From: Minisyncoccota bacterium
GTDB taxonomy: Bacteria > Patescibacteriota > Minisyncoccia > Phycocordibacterales > CAIJYI01
Assembly (NCBI GenBank): GCA_023229825.1
Contig: JALNYN010000042.1
Span: forward strand, 1-7,091
Length of the DNA stretch: 7,091 nucleotides
Direction: 5' to 3'
Below, piece after piece: positions 1 through 4,929 of the stretch (position 1 is its first letter; each line of letters opens with the position of its first letter). Below the pieces are notes generated by a model. That model saw only the letters and a program-made list of their open reading frames with translations, was not told the origin of the DNA and ran no database searches. Position numbers and translations under genes: made by a program.

Positions 1-15
1 TTGTTGTGCGAAAAC

Positions 16-34
16 GATATACTGAACGTATATC
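16..34. repeat. 7-bp inverted repeat upstream of the Hint-protein gene
   Basis: GATATAC (16-22) and GTATATC (28-34) are perfect inverted copies around a 5-base spacer, 14 bases before the start codon at 49. The right arm overlaps TATCAT (31-36), which matches the -10 consensus at five of six positions, so the dyad could be an operator over a promoter. A run of seven T (41-47) follows, but the stem is too AT-rich for a convincing terminator. No good -35 is visible at the right distance. Function is unproven. Confidence 0.3.
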
Positions 35-48
35 ATTAACTTTTTTTC

Positions 49-966
49 ATGATGACTTCAAAAACGGTCTATTATATCTGTTTCACTATTTTTATTCTTG
101 GTATCTTGCTGGGGGTGGGCGCCACGTATGCCTATCTTACGGTATCTCCTGCGGGTCCAGAAGGCGGGGTGGCTTGCACGATGGAAGCGAAAATTTGTCC
201 GGATGGGTCATCTGTGGGTAGGACGGGTCCGAATTGCGAGTTTACGCCGTGTGGAAAGGCGACATCTGGAAACGTGGTTCCTCCCAACGCAGAACCTATC
301 GGTGAAGGCGGCGGGTCGGGAACATCCGGCTCCGGAAACAGCGAGGAGGTTGCTTGTACCATGGATGCGAAAATTTGTCCGGACGGATCGGCGGTCGGAC
401 GCGTTGGTCCGAATTGCGAGTTTGCGGAATGTCCGGTCGCCGGTGCTCAAGGTTCATCTTGTTCTACCGATAAAGATTGCGGGACAGGATATGAATGTAT
501 TGATGCTTCTCCCGTGATACGCGAGGGTACGGAAAATCTAAAATGCTGGAAGATCGGAGCGCCGCACCCGATCTGCCTTTCCGGCGATACCCGCATCTCG
601 ATCCCAGAGGGTGATGTACAGGTAAAAAACATGAAAGAGGGAATGCGCGTTTGGACGGTTGGTAAAAACGGAAAGAAAATTTCGGCAACCGTGTTACTCG
701 CAGGAAAAACTCGCGTGCCTCCGACTCATAAAGTTATGCACATCAAACTTTCAGACGGACGGGAACTGTTCGTTTCTCCCGGACATAAAATTGCCGACGG
801 ACGAAGTGCAGGCGAAATGAGCGTTGGAGACAAGATAGAGGGCGCGACCGTCGTTCTTTCCGATCTGGTGCCGTACACTGAAGAATACACCTACGATATT
901 TTGCCGAGCGGCAATACCGGAATGTATTTTGCGAATGGAATTTTGCTGCGAAGTACGCTTAAATAA
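49..966 (+). CDS. Membrane-anchored Cys-rich repeat protein with C-terminal Hint (autoprocessing) domain
   Basis: This 305-residue protein has an N-terminal hydrophobic segment (about residues 7-30) that is a signal anchor or uncleaved signal peptide, so the rest is probably outside the cell. Two 28-residue Cys-rich repeats (41-68 and 101-128) are separated by a Gly/Ser/Pro-rich linker. A third Cys cluster (C138, C144, C150, C166) has the look of a CxxDxDCxxGYxC motif. A Hint domain starts at C176 (CLSGDTRI), with a block-B-like SPGH at 243-246 and a closing strand TYDILPSGNTGMYFANGILL (281-300). Hint domains use the first Cys for an N-to-S acyl shift and cleave or transfer the upstream part. 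The C-terminal His-Asn of splicing inteins is missing (the end reads LLRSTLK), so splicing is unlikely and Hog/BIL-type processing is the inference. ATG at 49 or 52 may be the start; no Shine-Dalgarno is seen. The target or partner is unknown. Confidence 0.88.
   Translation: MMTSKTVYYICFTIFILGILLGVGATYAYLTVSPAGPEGGVACTMEAKICPDGSSVGRTGPNCEFTPCGKATSGNVVPPNAEPIGEGGGSGTSGSGNSEEVACTMDAKICPDGSAVGRVGPNCEFAECPVAGAQGSSCSTDKDCGTGYECIDASPVIREGTENLKCWKIGAPHPICLSGDTRISIPEGDVQVKNMKEGMRVWTVGKNGKKISATVLLAGKTRVPPTHKVMHIKLSDGRELFVSPGHKIADGRSAGEMSVGDKIEGATVVLSDLVPYTEEYTYDILPSGNTGMYFANGILLRSTLK
169..432 (+). repeat. Two coding copies of a 28-residue Cys-rich unit
   Basis: The units at 169-252 and 349-432 encode VACTMxAKICPDGSxVGRxG followed by PNCEFxxC, with 23 of 28 residues identical. 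Two DNA blocks are unchanged between copies: GCGAAAATTTGTCCGGA and GGTCCGAATTGCGAGTTT. Between them the third codon positions have diverged. Each unit holds four Cys and probably forms a small disulfide-bonded module outside the cell. The pattern suggests an internal duplication under selection. I know similar CPDGS/VGR/GPNCEF modules from uncultivated-bacteria proteins but no firm domain name. Confidence 0.85.
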
Positions 967-992
967 AAAATTATAAATATCAAAATATCAGC

Positions 993-2015
993 ATGGAAAA
1001 CTTTAAGGAAATGCGCGTCACCGGAAACGTACCTGACGAACAAAAAGCGAAAGTAAAAAAAGAGTCGCAAGAACTTTTCCTCGATCCTCATTCGACATTA
1101 ACCGAAAAACAAGCGAACGAGCTGAAAAGAGTCGAGTGTCCAAAAACGGAAAATGAAATCGTCATTCTCAAGGTAATCAATGAAAAACTGAAGGCGCTCG
1201 CCGAAGAACATGGCGCGGCTCCTTATGATATTCCCGCCGAGAATATCCACATCGTTCCATCCGATTATTTTCACCAAAACTTTCCTGGAATTTCGGAGGC
1301 GGTCGCTCTGCCGGAAAAACAAATGATATTTATGGATGAGCATAACGTGCGAAGCCATCTCTTTGCCTTTGCCGACACGGTCATACATGAACAGGCTCAT
1401 CTTCTCGGAGACATTGCGATCCTCATCTCTGAAGATCCTGACTCCGGCGATTTCGAATCGTCCACCCAGCATGCGGGATGGTCCATGCATGCCTCAAAAA
1501 AGAAGGAACTCGAAAATAAAGACCATCGCCACTTTGAAGGAACCCATGAGGCGATCGCAGCTATGATCGAAAAAAATATGCTTCAGGAAATGCTCGAACT
1601 GCCGTTATTCGAGGAAGAGAAGAAACTTCGTGAAAGCGATGAATGGCGATCAATGAGGTCTGCCATCGCAAAAAAGAGAAGAATGGACGAAGATGATATC
1701 GTATGGTTCAATCCGAAAAATGAGAAGGAGGGCGATCTGATCGGTTATCCTGCACAAAGAGAGGCTCTTGCCTACGTGATGTCGGAAATTCAAAAAGAAT
1801 TCCCCGATCAATACCAGACTACCGACGAGGTTTATAAAGAATTTCTCAGATCTCAATTTACCGGAAGATTCTTGAATGTAGCGCGGCTCGTGGAAAAGAC
1901 GTTCGGCGAGGGAAGTTTCCGCATTCTCGGCAATATGGATGTCGAGCGAAACAGCGGGATCATTACGCTTGAGACGCTCAAAAAAGCCAGGATGCGCATG
2001 CTTAGAGACGCTTGA
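993..2015 (+). CDS. HExxH zinc-peptidase-like protein of unknown family
   Basis: The 340-residue product carries HEQAH at 132-136 inside a hydrophobic helix (FADTVIHEQAHLLGD), the classic zincin motif in which two His bind zinc and Glu activates water. About 45 residues later comes FEGTHEAIAAMIEK (181-194). Its EGxxE resembles the (N)EGxTE helix that supplies the third, Glu, ligand in some gluzincin-type families, so E186 or E182 is the candidate. No signal peptide or membrane segment is visible. The rest is charged and helical, rich in Glu and Lys, which suggests a cytoplasmic protein. It starts 26 bases after the Hint-protein stop, probably in one transcript. No Shine-Dalgarno precedes ATG 993, though AT-rich TATAAA (972-977) could be a local -10. 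The substrate is unknown, and the link to the Hint protein is inferred from adjacency alone. A zinc-binding non-peptidase role cannot be excluded. Confidence 0.82.
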   Translation: MENFKEMRVTGNVPDEQKAKVKKESQELFLDPHSTLTEKQANELKRVECPKTENEIVILKVINEKLKALAEEHGAAPYDIPAENIHIVPSDYFHQNFPGISEAVALPEKQMIFMDEHNVRSHLFAFADTVIHEQAHLLGDIAILISEDPDSGDFESSTQHAGWSMHASKKKELENKDHRHFEGTHEAIAAMIEKNMLQEMLELPLFEEEKKLRESDEWRSMRSAIAKKRRMDEDDIVWFNPKNEKEGDLIGYPAQREALAYVMSEIQKEFPDQYQTTDEVYKEFLRSQFTGRFLNVARLVEKTFGEGSFRILGNMDVERNSGIITLETLKKARMRMLRDA

Positions 2016-2076
2016 CATAAATGCTCACAATATAAGGGGTAAAACCTAATTAGTTAGTGCCACCTGTTTTTACGAA

Positions 2077-2104
2077 CTACAATCTACTATCTACTAACTA
2101 CTTA
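2077..2104 (+). repeat. Four imperfect 7-bp tandem units, CTACWWW
   Basis: Four consecutive heptamers read CTACAAT, CTACTAT, CTACTAA and CTACTTA. CTAC is fixed and the last three bases vary between A and T. The array lies in non-coding sequence about 50 bases before the next start codon and 35 bases before its -10. It could be a slippage-prone spacer, a protein-binding array or chance low complexity. Confidence 0.5.
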
Positions 2105-2139
2105 CTTTTTTAGCCGCTATTCTCTCCATCGATTTTTTT

Positions 2140-2148
2140 TGCTACAAT
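2140..2148 (+). promoter_or_regulatory. Extended -10 promoter, possibly giving a leaderless transcript
   Basis: TGCTACAAT fits the extended -10 pattern TGnTATAAT with one mismatch. Only eight bases separate it from the ATG at 2157, so transcription would start at or within about three bases of the start codon. There is no Shine-Dalgarno sequence, as expected for leaderless mRNA. A -35 with 17-bp spacing (TTCTCT, 2120-2125) is poor, which extended -10 promoters tolerate. Confidence 0.55.
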
Positions 2149-2156
2149 GATCTCAT

Positions 2157-2930
2157 ATGGAATGGGCTACAAAAAGAAAGATCATTTTTATCAGTACCGC
2201 GCTCGCAATCGTGGCGGTGATCGGTGCTCTTATATATTCATTAAAGTTCTACGAAATACCGACCTGCATGGACGGTAAACAGAATCAGGGAGAAGAAGAT
2301 GTTGATTGCGGCGGTCCGTGCGTCGTCGTCTGCAGCAATCAGATCGCGCAGCCGATCGTGCTCTGGCAGCGCGCCTTCGAGAGTACGCCGGGCGTATATA
2401 ATGCCGTTGCGTACATCGAAAATCCGAATTCCGGTCTTGGCGTACAAGAGGCTACATACCGCTTTACGCTCTATGATGAGAAAAATATTTTCATAACCGA
2501 AAGGGTGGGAAAGACCTTTATCGCCCCCAATGAAAGATTCGCGGTTTTTGAAGCGCGCTTTAACGTAGGTGAACGCGTTCCGAAGCAAGCGTTCTTCAAA
2601 TTCGTCTCGTTCTCTCCGTGGATGAAAATTTCAGGAGAAAAGCCTCCTCTGAATGTGCGAGGCGAGCAGGTGAGCGACTCAACCTCAAAACCCAGAGTTG
2701 ATGCCGTCATTGAAAACCTGCAGCTTGTCCCTATTAAAGGTATTCATGTTACGGCGATCGTGTACGACAGCGAAGACAACGCCATTGCATCTTCGGCGAC
2801 CGTTATTGATGCCATAGCTGCGCAATCTTCTTATGATCTCGTCTTCACGTGGATCCGCCCGTTTCGCGTGCCTCCGGTGAGGGTGGAAATAATACCGCGG
2901 ATAAATCCTTTTGTCGCTCCGGCGCCATGA
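2157..2930 (+). CDS. Single-pass membrane protein with CxDGxxNQGE...VDCGGPC motif and two beta-sandwich-like domains
   Basis: The 257-residue product has a short positive N-terminus (KRK, residues 6-8) and one membrane segment (about 9-28), leaving the bulk outside the cytoplasm. Just after it comes a Cys motif with C37, C51, C55 and C59 (CMDGKQNQGEEDVDCGGPC then VVVC). This type of motif recurs in extracytoplasmic bacterial proteins and probably forms disulfides or binds metal. Two repeated segments follow (about 78-140 and 181-245) with the pattern of FxLYD/LEA-like beta domains: VAYIENPNS...FTLYDEKN and AVIENLQL...VTAIVYDSEDN. I recall proteins of this build beside rodA in Parcubacteria, but I cannot confirm that here. 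The role is unknown; attachment to the wall-synthesis machinery or the envelope is a guess from context. The start is supported by the extended -10 just upstream and by the membrane segment. Confidence 0.85.
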   Translation: MEWATKRKIIFISTALAIVAVIGALIYSLKFYEIPTCMDGKQNQGEEDVDCGGPCVVVCSNQIAQPIVLWQRAFESTPGVYNAVAYIENPNSGLGVQEATYRFTLYDEKNIFITERVGKTFIAPNERFAVFEARFNVGERVPKQAFFKFVSFSPWMKISGEKPPLNVRGEQVSDSTSKPRVDAVIENLQLVPIKGIHVTAIVYDSEDNAIASSATVIDAIAAQSSYDLVFTWIRPFRVPPVRVEIIPRINPFVAPAP

Positions 2931-2938
2931 TCAGATGA

Positions 2939-2960
2939 CCGAACGGCCGTTTGGGTTTTT
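2939..2960 (+). terminator. Small terminator-like hairpin just before rodA
   Basis: CCGAAC (2939-2944) pairs with GTTTGG (2949-2954) around a GGCC loop, with one G-U pair, and is followed by a G and five T (2956-2960). It begins eight bases after the upstream stop and ends five bases before the rodA start. The stem is short, so it may be a leaky terminator or attenuator, or simply an mRNA structure. No promoter for rodA fits between it and the ATG. Confidence 0.42.
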
Positions 2961-2965
2961 AATGT

Positions 2966-4093
2966 ATGACTGAATTTTTTCGTTTACAGAAAATAGACTG
3001 GATATTGTTTTTTTCTACGCTGCCGCTTCTTTTTGCCGGTGTTATCACCATGAGCTCTTTTGGCGGAGACGATGCATTCGCTTCCAAACAAATGATCTGG
3101 ATCGCGGTTTCTTTGGTGATTTTTTTTATTTTCAGCATGGTGGATTTTCGTTTTTTGCGCCGCACCGGGGTCATTATTTTTCTCTTCATGTCCGGTTGCG
3201 TAGTTCTCATCTCTCTTTTTTTAGTGGGGAGCGTATTCAAGGGGGCTCAAGGCTGGTTTAATCTCGGGTTTTTTGCCGTACAGCCTGCCGATCCGATGAA
3301 ACTGGTTTTGGTGCTCGTGTTGACGAAATATTTTTCACGGAGGCATATCGAGATCGCGAATATCCGCCATATTATTGTTTCGGGCATATATGCGCTCATA
3401 CCATTCTTGTTGGTCGTCGTTCAGCCGGATTTCGGATCGGCGATGATATTTTTTCTGATATGGCTCGGAATGGTTTTTGTTTCTGGGATCTCAAAAAAAC
3501 ATCTTCTGGCAGTCTTTGCGCTAGGACTCATTTCTTTCGGAACGCTCTGGGGATTTGTCTTTCAGGATTATCAAAAACTGCGCATTATGTCATTCATCCA
3601 CCCTCTGGCCGATATTCGCGGGGCGGGGTATAACGCTTTTCAGTCGACGGTCGCGATCGGATCCGGAGGTATTCTCGGCAAAGGGGTCGGGTACGGAACG
3701 CAATCGCGTTTGAATTTTCTTCCTGAATATCAAACCGACTTTGTTTTTGCCGCCTTTTCCGAAGAATGGGGATTCGTCGGCGTTGTGCTCTTGTTTATTT
3801 TTTTCGGGATACTGGTATGGCGAATACTGGCAAACGCGATCCTTGGCGAAACCAATTTCGAGATCCTTTTCGGCATGGGCGTGGCCATATATTTTATCGC
3901 GCATTTTATCATCAATGTCGGCATGAACATTGGTCTTCTTCCGGTTACCGGAACGACGATACCTTTTTTGAGTTATGGTGGCTCGCATTTGATCACCGAA
4001 TTTGCGGCACTCGGAATTTTAATGGGTATGAAGCGATATAGCCGCGTTGCGCACCGCGATGATCTGCAGCATGAGTTTCTCGGGGTCGGATGA
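2966..4093 (+). CDS. rodA: RodA/FtsW/SpoVE-family peptidoglycan glycosyltransferase
   Basis: SEDS-family enzymes polymerise glycan strands from lipid II at the outer face of the membrane, together with a class B penicillin-binding protein. The 375-residue length is normal for RodA. The protein is highly hydrophobic, with about ten membrane helices. Family motifs in order are GAQGWFNLG (93-101), QPDFGSA (153-159), FLPEYQTDF (251-259), SEEWGFVG (265-272), and GLLPVTGTTIPFLSYGGS (323-340). D258 in TDF aligns with the essential Asp of RodA/FtsW, and E254 in LPE is also conserved. The usual QPSE(L/F)xK reads QPADPMK (106-112), a notable change. The ATG at 2966 has no Shine-Dalgarno, but the KIDW N-terminus fits RodA. 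RodA is preferred over FtsW by general look only; the two cannot be separated firmly here. No penicillin-binding protein or mre gene is in the window. Confidence 0.93.
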   Translation: MTEFFRLQKIDWILFFSTLPLLFAGVITMSSFGGDDAFASKQMIWIAVSLVIFFIFSMVDFRFLRRTGVIIFLFMSGCVVLISLFLVGSVFKGAQGWFNLGFFAVQPADPMKLVLVLVLTKYFSRRHIEIANIRHIIVSGIYALIPFLLVVVQPDFGSAMIFFLIWLGMVFVSGISKKHLLAVFALGLISFGTLWGFVFQDYQKLRIMSFIHPLADIRGAGYNAFQSTVAIGSGGILGKGVGYGTQSRLNFLPEYQTDFVFAAFSEEWGFVGVVLLFIFFGILVWRILANAILGETNFEILFGMGVAIYFIAHFIINVGMNIGLLPVTGTTIPFLSYGGSHLITEFAALGILMGMKRYSRVAHRDDLQHEFLGVG

Positions 4094-4115
4094 TCATTCT
4101 CTTTCTTTTTATGCT

Positions 4116-4155
4116 AAAAAAATAACCGCAACGAGACTGGCTCGCGGCGGTTTTT
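4116..4155. terminator. Bidirectional intrinsic terminator between rodA and the leftward microprotein gene
   Basis: AACCGC (4124-4129) pairs with GCGGTT (4147-4152), and CGAG (4132-4135) with CTCG (4141-4144), around an ACTGG loop with a 2-by-2 internal mismatch. On the + strand a T run (4151-4155) follows the stem, ending rodA transcription about 30 bases after its stop. On the - strand the stem is followed by TTATTTTTTT (complement of 4116-4125), so the same hairpin can end the leftward transcript. This fits two convergent units sharing one terminator. Confidence 0.82.
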
Positions 4156-4186
4156 GTTTGCACTTGATATTCTCTTTTTTTGCTGA

Positions 4187-4297
4187 TTATTTCAGTCTTT
4201 TTATTAAACCATGGAACATGGCAAGAATGTCAACGATTGCGTACCCGATACAGCGTACAAAAAATTTAAATTCAGATTTCTCTTTTATAACGACCAT
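4187..4297 (-). CDS. Predicted 36-residue cationic amphipathic microprotein
   Basis: This short leftward ORF begins MVVIKEKSEFKFFVRC and ends HGLIKRLK. I do not recognise it. The case for translation is its setting: AAGGAG at 4305-4310, seven bases before the ATG, a TTGCAT-17-TATAAT promoter about 50 bases further upstream, and a terminator about 30 bases past the stop. The stretch from residue 10 to 35 is hydrophobic with K11, R15, D23, H29/G30 and K33 roughly on one helical face, so a membrane-surface or membrane-inserted helix is possible. Charge is about +4. It could be a small membrane peptide, a type I toxin-like peptide or a regulator of a neighbouring membrane protein; these are guesses. 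The same transcript of roughly 225 bases could instead act as a small RNA. Confidence 0.5.
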   Translation of the reverse strand: MVVIKEKSEFKFFVRCIGYAIVDILAMFHGLIKRLK

Positions 4298-4304
4298 TTT
4301 ACTT

Positions 4305-4310
4305 CTCCTT
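4305..4310 (-). promoter_or_regulatory. Strong Shine-Dalgarno site of the leftward microprotein
   Basis: On the minus strand AAGGAG lies seven bases before the ATG at 4297, an ideal distance. This decides the start and is the main evidence that the ORF is real. It stands out because most genes here have no such site. Confidence 0.6.
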
Positions 4311-4315
4311 TTGGG

Positions 4316-4329
4316 GGCTCTTTTGAGCC
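4316..4329 (-). other. Hairpin in the 5' leader of the microprotein transcript
   Basis: On the minus strand GGCTC pairs with GAGCC around an AAAA loop, five bases upstream of the AAGGAG site and about ten bases after the predicted transcription start. It could stabilise the 5' end or modulate ribosome access. No T run follows, so it is not a terminator. Confidence 0.45.
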
Positions 4330-4346
4330 GTTTATTGACTACCTAG

Positions 4347-4375
4347 ATTATAACACAATATGAATAATAATGCAA
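4347..4375 (-). promoter_or_regulatory. Near-consensus sigma-70-type promoter reading leftward
   Basis: On the minus strand TTGCAT (4370-4375) and a perfect TATAAT (4347-4352) are separated by exactly 17 bases. Transcription would begin near 4340 and run through the leader hairpin, the AAGGAG site and the 36-codon ORF to the terminator near 4116. It is the best promoter match I see in the window. Confidence 0.65.
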
Positions 4376-4506
4376 GTGCAACTGCCGAATTTATTGTTTT
4401 TTGAATATTTATAGCCATTAATTCATTAATTCTTAATATCAATTCGATACCTTGAAATAGGCTGTTCAGCTAAAATATTTTGTTTGTAAATACCTTGGAG
4501 GTCGAG
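4353..4506. other. AT-rich intergenic control region between divergent genes
   Basis: This region separates the leftward microprotein promoter from the rightward orphan gene. It holds a perfect 8-bp tandem repeat, ATTAATTC twice (4417-4432), and the palindrome AAAATATTTT (4472-4481). A possible rightward promoter is TTGAAA (4452-4457) with TATTTT (4476-4481) at 18 bases, which is weak. I see no RNA gene in it. Confidence 0.4.
4497..4502 (+). promoter_or_regulatory. GGAGGT ribosome-binding site that sets the orphan gene start
   Basis: A full GGAGGT lies four bases before ATG 4507. It favours 4507 over the in-frame ATG at 4480, which has no such site and would place the Shine-Dalgarno inside the gene. 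Confidence 0.75.
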
Positions 4507-4827
4507 ATGAATCAGATGGAAAGTCTTAATCAGCTCATAGAACACATGTTGTCGTTCAAATCGAAGAATGACAGTTCTTTGGATGAATATGCATATATAA
4601 TGGCGCATACGAATACGCAAGACCTGATCTGGGTCACGATCGAATGCGCAACCGATGAATTCACATATGGAGTTATGGCTTGGATCCCGAGAGGCTCCTC
4701 GATCGACACCATAAGAAAATGGTTTCATCTTCCGGACATCAATGGGGCGAATTACAAGAGAAACGGAAGACCCTGCAATAAATTCGAGGCGGTGTACGAA
4801 AATGATGACATCATAGCATACCAATAG
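4507..4827 (+). CDS. Orphan 106-residue soluble protein, function unknown
   Basis: I do not recognise this protein. It is soluble-looking, with no signal peptide or membrane segment. The N-terminal part (MNQMESLNQLIEHMLSF) looks helical. The middle alternates like a small alpha/beta fold (DLIWVTIECAT, FTYGVMAWIP), and the tail is acidic (YENDDIIAYQ). There are two cysteines (C47 and C84) but no visible catalytic motif. It has its own GGAGGT ribosome site and a perfect terminator seven bases after the stop, so it is probably a single-gene unit. It lies between two terminators beside a divergent microprotein gene, a setting that suggests an accessory or regulated gene. Codon use looks broadly like its neighbours. 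Confidence 0.7.
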   Translation: MNQMESLNQLIEHMLSFKSKNDSSLDEYAYIMAHTNTQDLIWVTIECATDEFTYGVMAWIPRGSSIDTIRKWFHLPDINGANYKRNGRPCNKFEAVYENDDIIAYQ

Positions 4828-4833
4828 TGGGAC

Positions 4834-4860
4834 ACGGGGACCGAGGCGTCCCCGTTTTTT
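4834..4860 (+). terminator. Strong intrinsic terminator after the orphan gene
   Basis: ACGGGGAC (4834-4841) and GTCCCCGT (4848-4855) form a perfect 8-bp GC-rich stem with loop CGAGGC, followed directly by a run of six T ending at 4860. It starts seven bases after the stop codon and separates the orphan gene from the ATPase gene. Confidence 0.9.
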
Positions 4861-4911
4861 ATTGACGCGAGATCGTATCTTATTCATGAAGGCTCCACAA
4901 AACCGGCGTTT

Positions 4912-4917
4912 TATAGT
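4912..4917 (+). promoter_or_regulatory. Possible -10 element directly before the ATPase gene
   Basis: TATAGT matches TATAAT at five of six positions and ends 12 bases before ATG 4930, giving a leader of only a few bases. No -35 is visible at 16-18 bases and there is no extended -10. The strong terminator just upstream means some promoter must lie between 4861 and 4930, which is the main support for this call. Confidence 0.35.
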
Positions 4918-4929
4918 ATTCTAAAGCAT

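Larger units (their letters stand above)
2016..2156. other. Non-coding spacer between the peptidase-like gene and the DCGG protein gene
   Basis: This 141-base AT-rich stretch has no supported ORF and no strong terminator after the upstream gene. It contains the 7-bp tandem repeat at 2077-2104. TAGTTAG (2051-2057) can pair with CTAACTA (2094-2100) across a long loop, which is weak. A T-rich run with the promoter of the next gene lies at its right end. Confidence 0.6.

Noticed and set aside
98..517. A 139-codon ORF inside the Hint-protein gene
   Set aside because: It is an Arg/Trp-rich out-of-frame reading of the Cys-repeat coding region and repeats only because that DNA is duplicated.
574..966. 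The Hint region as a splicing intein
   Set aside because: There is no C-extein, and the C-terminal His-Asn plus nucleophile is replaced by LLRSTLK. No homing endonuclease lies inside.
2012..2034. TTGACA followed by TATAAG as a promoter
   Set aside because: The spacing is only 13 bases, no start codon follows closely, and TTGACA overlaps the stop codon of the upstream gene.
4047..4346. A 99-codon rightward ORF overlapping the rodA end
   Set aside because: It starts inside rodA in another frame, crosses the terminator hairpin, has no ribosome site and is antisense to the better supported microprotein unit.
4480..4506. Upstream in-frame ATG for the orphan gene
   Set aside because: It has no ribosome site of its own, whereas GGAGGT stands four bases before ATG 4507.
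4426..4887. A 153-codon leftward ORF opposite the orphan gene
   Set aside because: It runs antisense through the terminator and has no ribosome site or promoter. The + strand gene has both ribosome site and terminator.
4886..4924. A 12-codon leader peptide before the ATPase gene
   Set aside because: It has no ribosome site and no run of regulatory codons, and it ends just before the ATPase start in another frame, so chance is sufficient.
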